Positions 15,499-24,501 of a stretch of 35,305 bases of DNA are shown here, in pieces. Below the pieces are notes generated by a model. It ran no database searches. It saw only the letters and a program-made list of their open reading frames with translations, and was not told the origin of the DNA. This stretch comes from Lachnospiraceae bacterium (GTDB lineage Bacteria > Bacillota > Clostridia > Lachnospirales > Lachnospiraceae): assembly GCA_024699645.1 (NCBI GenBank), contig JAILPE010000060.1:1-35305 (forward strand), read 5' to 3'. The position numbers were made by a program, and so were the translations under genes. Within the stretch, counting starts at the first letter, position 1. The number at the start of each line of letters is the position of its first letter.

Positions 15499-17838
15499 TT
15501 ACCGTTCTGTCTTTATGATCGTAACCTCTTCGTTTTCAAAGAAGATCTCGCCGAGTTCAAGTATCTTATCTTCATTTAATGCTTCCGCATACTTGAGTCG
15601 CTCGACATTTCCGATAATGATATATGAAATGTCGTATTTATCGATCACTTTTCTCTTTTCCGACAATTCCTCCGATGTATAAAGGGTTCTGATGTCATTT
15701 TCTCTTTCCGACAAAACCACCGGATAACCGGTATCACCCGAAGACCTCCAAAGCCATTCATGAGTCTTCCATCCAAGCAGTGTGGGAAGTCCCGTCCATG
15801 CCGAGAATCTGCATTCTCTCGAATAGCTGTCGCCGTTTGCTTCAATTATCACGGGTCTGCCTTTAACATTTTCATCAAGGAAACGGATCGCTTCATATTC
15901 GGCATTCTCTTCCTCAAGGAAATCGGTTGAGCAGATGCCCGTATACTCTCTGTCTCCGACAAAATACCACATCTGTGTACCGACTTTCGTATAACCGGCG
16001 CACACAAATACAAGACACAGACATACGACTCCGAATACTCTGATGCTTTTCTTTCCGAAAATGAGCATTTTTGCAATGATATATCCAAAAGAAATTCCGA
16101 ACAGGATAAATGCCTGATATGTGATCTTAAACATTGTATTGGCACGCTTGTAGTCACCGGAATATATATCCTTAACATAGATAAATTCGGGTATGAGACA
16201 TAATCCCATAGCACACAGAACGACGATCACGATAAACACATCACGCATATCCGTTTTCAAAAGACATCTGAAAAATACGTTTTTTTCTTCTTTTCGTGCC
16301 AGGGATCTGCGCAAAACACTGACCACATAAACGATCCCGACAAGGAAAGGGAATCCCCAAAGTATAAGGAACTGATAAAGCGGCGTACGGGAAGTAACGG
16401 CAAGGATCTCGGACGATATCTGATCAAACGACAACGTAAACGGCAGACATACCAACTTCGATATGATTACGACGATCGCGGCATGGAAAAGCGTGAGCAG
16501 CAATCCTGTAGAGCGTGCTCCTTCCGAAGAGAAATTAACATACAGGATCACCGCACCCGCAACCACGAAGTATATCGGGTAATCCCAGTAATTTGTCATA
16601 TGAAACATCCCTATAAAAAACGCCGTAAAAACGACACAGGGATCAAAAACCTTTTTGAAGAAATGCTCGATCCCGAACAGCGTATGCCGACTGTTTTTGT
16701 CAGCCGCGGGGCTGTTGCGGACGGCAGTGAGCATTATCCTGTTTTTGTTCTTTTGGATATATGCGTACAATATCCCCATCACGCATAACACAAACATGAT
16801 ATTAATAACATGAGCGTGAAGGTCTCCGAGTATAAAAGAATATGACGGGAATTCATGGATCGTCTTGTCCGAAGTGTTCGGCACGTATCCGATATAGCGC
16901 GTCGAATTCGGGAAGAAATATGTCGGAAGTGTATATCCCGTATTTGCTGCCATATCGGTAACTCCGAGCATATCCCTCAGGGGCGGTACCAGATAATTGA
17001 AGATGATGTAATGGAAATTTCCGCATAAGCTTACGGCAATTCCCGAGATCAGTCCCGCTGCGTGACTTGCCGACTTTCTGATGACTCCTTTGCTCTCACA
17101 CCAATCGGAGAACACATTCATCACAAGACTGTAGGGAAGCGCAAATGCCAAACCGGCCTCGGTCATGAGCATAAGATTATACCCGTAACCTACTCCGACT
17201 CCCGAGAGCTTTGAAAGAAAAGTAGCTATGTACTGTCCGAGATAATAATAGTTAAATGATTTACCGGCCATCCACATGTCTTCCGCAGGCATATAATTTG
17301 CCCTGTCCATTGATTTCATGAATGCATAATCCATGATACTTTCCGTATCGCCGAGTGCCTCCGGCTTAAATCCACGGATGTATGTCCATATCAAAAACAC
17401 AACAAGGAAAATAAAGCCGCTGATGAGCATCGGTATTATCTTGGACTTAAGGTCAAATCTCTCCGGTAAAAAAGATCCTCTGATTTTTTTAACGCTTATG
17501 ATCACGGCTATATTTATCATCGTGCAAAGGATCAATATGATGACACAACCCCATGTCGTAAAGGGTATAAACCCTATCGAAGCAAAAAGCCACGAAAGCC
17601 AGCTCATAACAGCTACTCCGAGCGTAGAACAAAACAGTATGCCGCAGTCATTAAATTTGCCGAAGAGTAAGATCCCGACAGGCATAAAGATCACACCGGC
17701 GGCTATAAGCGTCCACCACCATCCGAAGAACTGCCAAAAGTCTCCCCTGAGCAAAACCCCCGCAATAGCAAATGCGACAATATAAAGCACTGCCATAAAT
17801 CCGTATTTAAATAAGTCTGTTTTTAAAAACTTAAGCAT
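15499..17838 (-). CDS. Large polytopic membrane protein, DUF2298/YYY family, GT-C-like
   Basis: The protein has 779 residues with a dozen or so hydrophobic segments, beginning near residue 12. Between the early and middle segments is the family hallmark: DTESIMDYAFMKSMDRANYM (164-183), then AEDMWMAGKSFNYYYLGQY (about 185-203), giving the NYYYxGQ motif after which YYY proteins are named. A later soluble-looking domain follows the last TM segments (about 645-779). DUF2298 proteins are suspected GT-C glycosyltransferases that use polyprenyl-phosphate sugars on the outer membrane face; that activity is inference. The next gene upstream is a DPM1-like enzyme that could supply such a donor. GGAG ten bases upstream supports the ATG. 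Confidence 0.85.
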   Translation of the reverse strand: MLKFLKTDLFKYGFMAVLYIVAFAIAGVLLRGDFWQFFGWWWTLIAAGVIFMPVGILLFGKFNDCGILFCSTLGVAVMSWLSWLFASIGFIPFTTWGCVIILILCTMINIAVIISVKKIRGSFLPERFDLKSKIIPMLISGFIFLVVFLIWTYIRGFKPEALGDTESIMDYAFMKSMDRANYMPAEDMWMAGKSFNYYYLGQYIATFLSKLSGVGVGYGYNLMLMTEAGLAFALPYSLVMNVFSDWCESKGVIRKSASHAAGLISGIAVSLCGNFHYIIFNYLVPPLRDMLGVTDMAANTGYTLPTYFFPNSTRYIGYVPNTSDKTIHEFPSYSFILGDLHAHVINIMFVLCVMGILYAYIQKNKNRIMLTAVRNSPAADKNSRHTLFGIEHFFKKVFDPCVVFTAFFIGMFHMTNYWDYPIYFVVAGAVILYVNFSSEGARSTGLLLTLFHAAIVVIISKLVCLPFTLSFDQISSEILAVTSRTPLYQFLILWGFPFLVGIVYVVSVLRRSLARKEEKNVFFRCLLKTDMRDVFIVIVVLCAMGLCLIPEFIYVKDIYSGDYKRANTMFKITYQAFILFGISFGYIIAKMLIFGKKSIRVFGVVCLCLVFVCAGYTKVGTQMWYFVGDREYTGICSTDFLEEENAEYEAIRFLDENVKGRPVIIEANGDSYSRECRFSAWTGLPTLLGWKTHEWLWRSSGDTGYPVVLSERENDIRTLYTSEELSEKRKVIDKYDISYIIIGNVERLKYAEALNEDKILELGEIFFENEEVTIIKTER

Positions 17839-17901
17839 TATCTGTTTTCTCCGATGTCATTCATGTAGTCGTTTATATCCGGACTATCCCCGAGGTAAGG
17901 A

Positions 17902-18609
17902 TCACCTGAGTTCTTTCTCGATCTTGCAAAAATCTTTTAATGCTTTCCATCCGATCATAAAGATCTTCTTGACGTTAATCGAATTCTTTCCGCCCTGCCT
18001 GTTTCGGAATGTGATCGGAATGTAAAGTCCCTTATAGCCCTTTCTCGCAGCCGCAACAGTAAGTATCACGTTCGAAAGGTTAAAATCCTTGGGAATATAT
18101 TTCAGACAGTCTTCGATCACACTTCTGTCCATAAGTCTGTATGGTGTGTTTATGTCTTTCAGATCGATCGAAAAGATCATTCGCACGACAAGACGGAGCA
18201 CTCTGTTTGTCAGTATCCTGAAAAATCCGTCTTTTCTGTCTTTTCTGCAACCGATTATGAAGTTGTATTTATGACGTCTCCTATAAAAAAGATCAAATTC
18301 ACCCGGCAAAGTCTGACCGTCGGAATCTGTCTGGAATATAAAATCCGCACCGTTTTCAAGAGCATAACGGTACCCGTAAAGAACCGTGGCACCATGACCC
18401 GAGTTATCCTTGTGAAGTGCGATAAGAGCGGGCTTGCCGGCAGCTTCTTCGAGCATTATCTTATATGTATCGTCCTTACTGCCGTCATCGATGACTACGA
18501 GCCTGCTCTCCTCACCCGTGGCCGCAATAACATCGTACCAGTCCCTTATTACCTGCCTGATGTTATCCTGTTCGTTATAAGCCGGTATTATGGCATAAAG
18601 TCTGTCCAT
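17902..18609 (-). CDS. DPM1-like family 2 glycosyltransferase (polyprenyl-phosphate sugar synthase type)
   Basis: This 235-residue protein resembles the catalytic domain of dolichol/undecaprenyl-phosphate mannosyl- or glucosyltransferases. Seen: LYAIIPAYNEQDNI (4-17), VVIDDGSKDDT (38-48), the donor/metal motif TDSDGQ (94-99), and DINTPYRLMDR (152-162) as in this subfamily. There is no C-terminal TM pair, so it acts at the cytoplasmic face like soluble DPM1. The likely product is a polyprenyl-phosphate hexose that neighbouring GT-C-type proteins could use; the sugar cannot be told. GAGGAG stands eight bases before the ATG. The gene is flanked on both sides by the two large membrane proteins on the same strand. 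Confidence 0.88.
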   Translation of the reverse strand: MDRLYAIIPAYNEQDNIRQVIRDWYDVIAATGEESRLVVIDDGSKDDTYKIMLEEAAGKPALIALHKDNSGHGATVLYGYRYALENGADFIFQTDSDGQTLPGEFDLFYRRRHKYNFIIGCRKDRKDGFFRILTNRVLRLVVRMIFSIDLKDINTPYRLMDRSVIEDCLKYIPKDFNLSNVILTVAAARKGYKGLYIPITFRNRQGGKNSINVKKIFMIGWKALKDFCKIEKELR

Positions 18610-18638
18610 TTAAGATTCTCCTCTCACATATGCCTCAG

Positions 18639-20669
18639 TTACATTACATCCTTAGTTTTGTAAATCGTAAAACGTTTTTCTCCTTCACCGACAGAAAATG
18701 CTTCGGGATAAACGGATGCGATGAGCTCTTCGTTCAAATCGTAATACTCGCTTTCTCTGTTGGCTTCGCCGACAACGATGTAATCTATTCCCGAAGCCCT
18801 AACCATCTGTTTGAGTAATTCGGGATCCTGAGCTTCATAAATGTTTTCGGCAATAAGATCCTTCTGAGCCGTATCGTAACCTGCAGACCAACCGTAATAC
18901 TGCCATGCCAGGTAAAGTGACGCACCCGACATTATAAGATATGAACCGTCAGGGTCGCCAAGAAAATAATTGGCGGTCAGAAATACATCACTGCTGTCAC
19001 AGTTTTCATCGACAAATGTCATTATCGGATTCTTTGTATCAAGTATAACAGCATTACGTTCGGTATTCATTGAAACCAACGTGGAAAAATCAAAAAGTCC
19101 CGTCGCGGTCATGAACAGTCCGGCCACCACTGCCGTTATCCTGACCGTAAGCCTTTTGTCTCCCAGCAGCTCGCAGATAAAACCTGCCGCATATATATCA
19201 AGTATAAGCACAGCTATCATGATATATTTATGATTTACCGCGATATCGGGAGTGAGTGATACAAAAAACGACAATGCGATAAGGATACCCGCGCCGATCA
19301 TCATCCACCTTGAGCAGGTATCAGCCTTAATGTACGCTGCCGCAAGAACAAACGGAAGTATGCCGAGCAACATAAAGAGATATTCCGCCATTCCGAATAT
19401 CGTGGAAGATTCGCTGATGAATCCCGGTCTTATAGATGCGCTGACCGCAGATCCTTTTACAAAGAATGCGCTTTGGGCGAGTGAAAGCCCGAGTGTTATT
19501 ACCGCACATATCAAATATTCCAGCCGTCGCATCGAAACGACCGCCATAACAAACAGTATCACAACGGTTCCTATCAGGACAGCACCGTTAAAGAAGGCAG
19601 ATGCGCCGAGAAGGAAACCGCCAAACAACGGTCCCGAGATCTCCTGTGCCGCAAATCCCTTTTTAGAGAAGAGATCGACCGTAAAGAAATTTTTTATCGA
19701 CCACTTACCTTTCATCTCCTCAAATGTCTCCGTAAGAACAGGCATGAAGATCATTATGACTATAAGCATTATACTTATCGAAAACGCAAAATGTCTCTGG
19801 TTGAGATATACGTTTAAATTCCACAGACCCCATTTTTCGTTTGGTGTGATCCCGATAAAGTCGTCATTGTTGACGATCCCGTTGATCAACGAACCATAGT
19901 CGTTAAAGCCCGCAATGTATGAGAAGAACGACCACGAGCTGCGAAATGCGGCAAAAAGAACGGCGAGACCGCCCGCAAGCTTCTTCCCTGTGATCCTAAC
20001 GGCAAAAGTATAGAGAAGACTGAACATCGAGATAAGGCTGAGCGCACTCGAAAGGTTGAATGCGATATCTAACCGCATTCCAAGATATTCAAGATTGCCC
20101 GTCAAAAACTCGAACATAAAATGATACCTAACATCATCCGCAGCCGCTACCGTGTAAACGGTCGGGATATTATTCAGGTTCGAGAAAGACCTGATCATGC
20201 TCAGATGCGGTGTAAAGTCGCTGAAAACACTGTTTCCGATGAAGTACTGTCCGTTCCTGACATGGAAAGTCAGATAAAGGAGATAACAAACGATCGATAC
20301 GACAAGAATGATCGAAATGATCTCATTGTGAGAAAGTTTTTTAAATTCCGAGAAAAACGGTATCCTCTTTTTTCTGAAAAGAATGATGAACCCAAAAATA
20401 CAGCCCGTCCCGGCTATTGAGAACACCATCACATTTGCAAAGAAAAGCGGATCCTTTTGATCGGCCGCGATATATGCGAACAGATAAGTAAGCCAAGTCA
20501 ATAACACGGTTCCCGTAACATACCATAACGGGAACCTGTAAAAAAGCTGAGAAAGCCCGGTTTGAACGCCTTTAAAACTGTCGGTCTCAGCCTGTTTTAA
20601 AGGCAATACCGCAGTAGAGACAATATATCCCGTAATAATACAAAGAATAACATAAGCAGCCGCAGCCAT
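18639..20669 (-). CDS. Polytopic membrane protein, probable GT-C-type glycosyltransferase
   Basis: The protein has 676 residues with about a dozen hydrophobic segments from residue 4 on and a soluble C-terminal domain of roughly 130 residues (from about 540). An extracytoplasmic loop after an early TM segment contains GNSVFSDFTPHLSMIRSF, with acidic residues placed as in GT-C enzymes, which carry a catalytic Asp/Glu in their first large loop. I do not recognise a named family with certainty; it looks like a distant relative of the neighbouring YYY protein. The C-terminal domain (ASLYLAWQYYGWSAGYDTAQ, then GIDYIVVGEANRESEYYDL) closely parallels the end of the 779-residue protein, which has EWLWRSSGD and ISYIIIGNVERLKYAE. 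It starts 24 bases after the AAA+ gene stop. Confidence 0.75.
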   Translation of the reverse strand: MAAAAYVILCIITGYIVSTAVLPLKQAETDSFKGVQTGLSQLFYRFPLWYVTGTVLLTWLTYLFAYIAADQKDPLFFANVMVFSIAGTGCIFGFIILFRKKRIPFFSEFKKLSHNEIISIILVVSIVCYLLYLTFHVRNGQYFIGNSVFSDFTPHLSMIRSFSNLNNIPTVYTVAAADDVRYHFMFEFLTGNLEYLGMRLDIAFNLSSALSLISMFSLLYTFAVRITGKKLAGGLAVLFAAFRSSWSFFSYIAGFNDYGSLINGIVNNDDFIGITPNEKWGLWNLNVYLNQRHFAFSISIMLIVIMIFMPVLTETFEEMKGKWSIKNFFTVDLFSKKGFAAQEISGPLFGGFLLGASAFFNGAVLIGTVVILFVMAVVSMRRLEYLICAVITLGLSLAQSAFFVKGSAVSASIRPGFISESSTIFGMAEYLFMLLGILPFVLAAAYIKADTCSRWMMIGAGILIALSFFVSLTPDIAVNHKYIMIAVLILDIYAAGFICELLGDKRLTVRITAVVAGLFMTATGLFDFSTLVSMNTERNAVILDTKNPIMTFVDENCDSSDVFLTANYFLGDPDGSYLIMSGASLYLAWQYYGWSAGYDTAQKDLIAENIYEAQDPELLKQMVRASGIDYIVVGEANRESEYYDLNEELIASVYPEAFSVGEGEKRFTIYKTKDVM

Positions 20670-20693
20670 TTTTTCTCCCCTCCATTATTCGGA

Positions 20694-22250
20694 TCAGCGA
20701 ACGTCCTCTTCGAGAATTCCGCAAAGCTCCTCAACTTCGGGTTCCTCGATCATGCAGACTCTGTTTGCCTGAGTGGTGACCATACGTTCAAACATATTAC
20801 GTATCCCACGGGCATTACCGAATTTATATCTTTCTCCGGCATCCATCGATGCCAAAATATTTCCCGCTTTCTTTACAGCGCCTTCCGATAATTCATATCC
20901 CGATCCCCTTGCCATAGCCTCGAGGATTGAAAGCAATTCTTCGTCGTTGTAATCATCGAAATAAAAGTACTTGTTGAACCTTGATACAAGGCCCTGATTT
21001 CGCTTAAGGAATCTTTTCATGTCGTCGGTATATCCGGCAACGATCACAACGAGATCATCTCGATGATCCTCCATAAGCTTAACAAGCGTTTCTATAGCTT
21101 CATCACCGAAATCATTTTGCGTATCGGACGCAAGTGAATAGGCCTCATCTATGAACAGTACTCCGCCGAGAGCCTTACGGACCACATCCTGAACTTTGAG
21201 AGCGGTCTGTCCGACATACCCCGCAACAAGACCCGAGCGGTCCGTTTCAACGAGAGTTCCCTTTGAAAGTAATCCCAGTTCTTTATATATCTTTGAAATC
21301 AGTCTCGCAACAGTAGTTTTTCCGGTACCCGGATTACCCATAAATACCATGTGGAAGCTCATGTCCATCATCGGAAGTCCGCGCTCTTTTCGCATGTTTC
21401 TGACTTTGATCAGATTTATCAAAGAACCGACCTCTTCTTTGACCGATGTAAGACCAACGAGGCTGTTAAGTTCGTTGAGAAGCTTTTCGAGCGTGGTTTC
21501 CTGCTTTTTTTCTTCGATGACGGGTTCCGGCTCTTCTTCACCCGTCTGTTCCTCTTCCTCGTCCTGTATCACGGGAACCGATCTTGCGGCAATGGGCTTT
21601 GCAATACCCGAATAAATATATGTATTAACGTAAGTTTCAAAGCTTTCGCCGGATTCTTTAAGACAGGAAGCGCTTTTTTCGAGTGAGTCATCACAGAGCT
21701 TTTTGAATATGTATCTTTCATTTACGATCGCGCTGTAATTAGATGTGGTTCCCAAAAATGCCTCTACCTTTACAAAATAATCGTGTATAAAAGATGCAAC
21801 AAATCCGGTCTTGACCGTATCTATGAATGCCATGGAAAGCTCTATGTTCAAAAGTGCATCAAAAAACAGCCCGATAAGACCCGAACCGCAACTGTTGTCA
21901 CGAAGTCCGCAAAGCTGAAGAAGGATCGGGGGCGAATCGTAAAAACGTCCGACTTCCGAAAGGACACGATCCGGGACCTCTTTATCGGCAGAAATATCGT
22001 ATACGTTTGTATCTGTAACGGTTGCGATAAACCGTCTTTCTTCGGGACCGAGCTTTTCGCAATAAAGCGCAAATCTAATCAAAACTGTCTGAACGTACAT
22101 ATCGAGTATCGATCGGATAGACTGCCTGAGAATGTTTCCGGGTGTTTCCCAGTAACCTTCGGATTCAAGAATATTGCAATAGGAAATAAGAAGTCCGTAG
22201 TTTTCACGGGCTATCGAATCAAGTTGTGCTCTTGTATATGAATGAGCCAT
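20694..22250 (-). CDS. CbxX/CfxQ-type AAA+ ATPase with helical N-terminal module
   Basis: The protein has 518 residues from the ATG at 22250, chosen because GGAG lies at 22257-22260 with six bases of spacing. The C-terminal half is a CbxX/CfxQ (SpoVK-like) AAA+ module: LNSLVGLTSVKEEV, Walker A GNPGTGKT (305-312), pore-loop region GLVAGYVGQT (340-349), Walker B GVLFIDEAYSL, and a sensor/Arg-finger region with SRFNKYF. The N-terminal ~220 residues are helical and separate from it by an acidic linker (about 229-250). They include a segment (about 105-170) with TerB-like character; I am unsure of that. Related AAA+ proteins remodel partner proteins. Its neighbours suggest the target could be in the glycosylation locus. 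Confidence 0.85.
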   Translation of the reverse strand: MAHSYTRAQLDSIARENYGLLISYCNILESEGYWETPGNILRQSIRSILDMYVQTVLIRFALYCEKLGPEERRFIATVTDTNVYDISADKEVPDRVLSEVGRFYDSPPILLQLCGLRDNSCGSGLIGLFFDALLNIELSMAFIDTVKTGFVASFIHDYFVKVEAFLGTTSNYSAIVNERYIFKKLCDDSLEKSASCLKESGESFETYVNTYIYSGIAKPIAARSVPVIQDEEEEQTGEEEPEPVIEEKKQETTLEKLLNELNSLVGLTSVKEEVGSLINLIKVRNMRKERGLPMMDMSFHMVFMGNPGTGKTTVARLISKIYKELGLLSKGTLVETDRSGLVAGYVGQTALKVQDVVRKALGGVLFIDEAYSLASDTQNDFGDEAIETLVKLMEDHRDDLVVIVAGYTDDMKRFLKRNQGLVSRFNKYFYFDDYNDEELLSILEAMARGSGYELSEGAVKKAGNILASMDAGERYKFGNARGIRNMFERMVTTQANRVCMIEEPEVEELCGILEEDVR

Positions 22251-22336
22251 CTCGTACTCCTCTGACAACACTAAAAACTCTTACCTGACACAGGCAGATC
22301 ACTCTGATCTTTCCCGGTGCATTTGACCCAAAGGAC

Positions 22337-22345
22337 ATTATAACA
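22337..22345 (-). promoter_or_regulatory. Possible extended -10 promoter for the AAA+ gene
   Basis: The minus strand reads TGT-TATAAT, a perfect -10 with the TGn extension, right at the recG stop codon. No good -35 is visible at 17 bases. It lies about 87 bases upstream of the AAA+ start and is the only promoter-like signal in that gap. Confidence 0.4.
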
Positions 22346-24365
22346 CATCCGCGGTGCTATTAACAGATATGATTCCCTGTGCTTTTTCGATAAGGCTTTT
22401 CAGAGCCTTTTCGTCGAGAGAATCTATGTATGTTATCGCATCCCTGAGGATATCTGAATCAGTCGATATATCAGCTATACCGAACGTCATATCTCCGCTC
22501 TGTGCAACGCCGAAAACATCTCCGGGACCGCGCAGTTCGAGATCCTTCTGTGCCACAAGCATTCCGTCGTTATATTCGACGAGGATATTGAGTCTTTTAT
22601 CAATCAGTTCTCCCGAACCGTTCTTAATAAATATACAATAACCCTGATATGAGCTTCTCGCGATACGTCCTCTCAGCTGATGAAGCTGGGCGAGACCGAA
22701 TCTTTCCGCATTTTCAACAAGCATGACCGTTGCATTCGGCACATTGACTCCGACCTCAACAACGGTAGTCGAAACGAGTACCTGTGTCAAGCCCTTGTAA
22801 AAAGCATCAAGGACTTCCTCCTTCTCCTGTGCTTTCATCCTGCCGTGCAGACATCCGACCGTTATTCCTTTGTCTTTATAAAGTTCACCGAGCATTTGCG
22901 CATAATCGGTGACATTTGAAGCATCAAGCTCTTCACTCTCTTCGATCATCGGGCAGATCACGTAAGCCTGTCTGCCTTCGGCGACCCGCGCAGCGATAAA
23001 GTCATAAGAAGTACTTCTCTTTTCGGGACCTACAACACAGTTTTTGATCTTCAACCTTCCCGCAGGCATTTCGTCAATGATCGATACGTTTCTGTCTCCG
23101 TACATTACCATCGCAAGGGATCTTGGTATCGGTGTGGCGCTCATGACAAGAGTATAAGGTCTTTCCTTCTTTCTCATGAAGTATTCCCTCTGCTTCACTC
23201 CGAAACGGTGCTGTTCGTCGATGACTACGCATCCGATATCATCGATCATCGCTTCATCCCTGAGCATGGCGTGAGTTCCCACTATCACCGCGCCATTCAG
23301 GTTTTTGATCTCTTCCTTTTCTTTCTTATTCATCCCGCCGACCAAAAGCACAACATCGATCCCATACGGTTCAAAGGCTTCTTTCATATCCTTAAAGTGC
23401 TGTGAAGCAAGAACCTGCGTCGGTGCCAGACAACATGCATTTTTCCCCGCAAGCGCACATGCCAAAAGAGCATACATCGCAACCAGTGTCTTACCGCATC
23501 CGACATCACCCTGGATCAGTCTTGTCGCATAAAGATCGGTCGTCATATCACGCATAACATCAGAGATCGCCAGTTTTTGCGCTTTGGTAGGTTCAAAAGG
23601 AAGCGTTTTTATGAACTCTTCGCAAACATCTATTTCTTTTTTACCGCAAACAGGTCTTTTAAGCTTTTCTTCTTCCCTTAAGGTCCTTATATCGTAGGCG
23701 AAACCCAAAAGCTCATCGAATGAGAGCCTTCTGCGTGCTTCGTTATAATCTTCACTGCTTCGCGGCATATGTATCGATACAAGAGCCTGCGCCCTTTCCA
23801 TCAAAGAAAAGACCTTAAGATCCTTTTTGGGGATAAAATCCTTTATCTCGCTCTCTATAAAATCCTTAAGTCCCGCGACCGTTTTCCTGACAAATTCATT
23901 TGATAATCCCGACGAAAGCCTGTATACGGGTTGCATAAGGCCTGAAAGCTTTTGATACTGCTCCGGAGTATATACCTGAGGCTGAATGATATAAATGCTT
24001 TTCCCCCTTAAAGAAACACGTCCCCTAAACAACAGATGTTTTCCGGGTCCCAGGGTCTTCCTGATGAACGGCATATTAAACCACATAAGAGAGGCGCTGT
24101 CGGCACCCTCGCGAACGGTCAGAAGAACCACGCTCCTTTTTCCGCCGTGAGAGATCATCTTCGGAGCGGAGGTTATCGTAACGGAAATCGTCTCCACATA
24201 GCCGTTTCTGAGCTCACCGATCTTAACGGGGGGCATAAAGATATCGTACGCTCTCGGGAAATGCATGATAAGGTCCTTTACGCATATGATCCCAAGTTTA
24301 TTAAATGCCTCGGCCCTGACAGCTCCGACGCCTTTTATCGTTGAGATTTCCGAATTCAGATCCAT
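22338..24365 (-). CDS. recG: ATP-dependent DNA helicase RecG
   Basis: RecG is a monomeric superfamily 2 helicase that regresses stalled replication forks and processes Holliday junctions. From the ATG at 24365 it has 675 residues, the usual length. It begins with a helix-hairpin-helix-like ISTIKGVGAVRAEAFNKLGI, followed by the OB-fold wedge domain. The helicase part shows GDVGCGKT (Walker A), DEQHRFGVKQRE (motif II), MSATPIPRSLA (motif III) and HQLRGRIARS (motif VI, with QxxGRxxR). GAGGAG at 24376-24381 supports this start; the upstream in-frame ATG at 24374 is too close to it. It is divergent from the AlaX-Maf gene. Confidence 0.97.
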   Translation of the reverse strand: MDLNSEISTIKGVGAVRAEAFNKLGIICVKDLIMHFPRAYDIFMPPVKIGELRNGYVETISVTITSAPKMISHGGKRSVVLLTVREGADSASLMWFNMPFIRKTLGPGKHLLFRGRVSLRGKSIYIIQPQVYTPEQYQKLSGLMQPVYRLSSGLSNEFVRKTVAGLKDFIESEIKDFIPKKDLKVFSLMERAQALVSIHMPRSSEDYNEARRRLSFDELLGFAYDIRTLREEEKLKRPVCGKKEIDVCEEFIKTLPFEPTKAQKLAISDVMRDMTTDLYATRLIQGDVGCGKTLVAMYALLACALAGKNACCLAPTQVLASQHFKDMKEAFEPYGIDVVLLVGGMNKKEKEEIKNLNGAVIVGTHAMLRDEAMIDDIGCVVIDEQHRFGVKQREYFMRKKERPYTLVMSATPIPRSLAMVMYGDRNVSIIDEMPAGRLKIKNCVVGPEKRSTSYDFIAARVAEGRQAYVICPMIEESEELDASNVTDYAQMLGELYKDKGITVGCLHGRMKAQEKEEVLDAFYKGLTQVLVSTTVVEVGVNVPNATVMLVENAERFGLAQLHQLRGRIARSSYQGYCIFIKNGSGELIDKRLNILVEYNDGMLVAQKDLELRGPGDVFGVAQSGDMTFGIADISTDSDILRDAITYIDSLDEKALKSLIEKAQGIISVNSTADVL

Positions 24366-24405
24366 ACAAATCATTCTCCTCACAGTTATAGATTCGGACC
24401 AATTC

Positions 24406-24434
24406 ATGATATCAGATATCGAACATTTTTTCAA
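24406..24434 (-). promoter_or_regulatory. SigA-type promoter of recG
   Basis: TTGAAA (24434..24429), a 17-base spacer and TATCAT (24411..24406) on the minus strand: both hexamers have five of six matches. It lies in the 136-base divergent gap. No equally good promoter is visible for the plus-strand gene. Confidence 0.7.
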
Positions 24435-24501
24435 ATTTCCAATAAACGGCTACTTGTGGTATTCTTTTGTAGGATAAAAGCTATATAACAAGGAGATTAT
24501 C

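Noticed and set aside
15470-15505. ACGGT/ACCGT inverted repeat after the YYY gene as terminator
   Set aside because: There are only five pairs around a large poorly paired interior and the T-run is broken (ATTTAATT).
24436-24480. Promoter for the AlaX-Maf gene
   Set aside because: TTTCCA with TATTCT at 18 bases is the best I can find; too weak to list as a feature.
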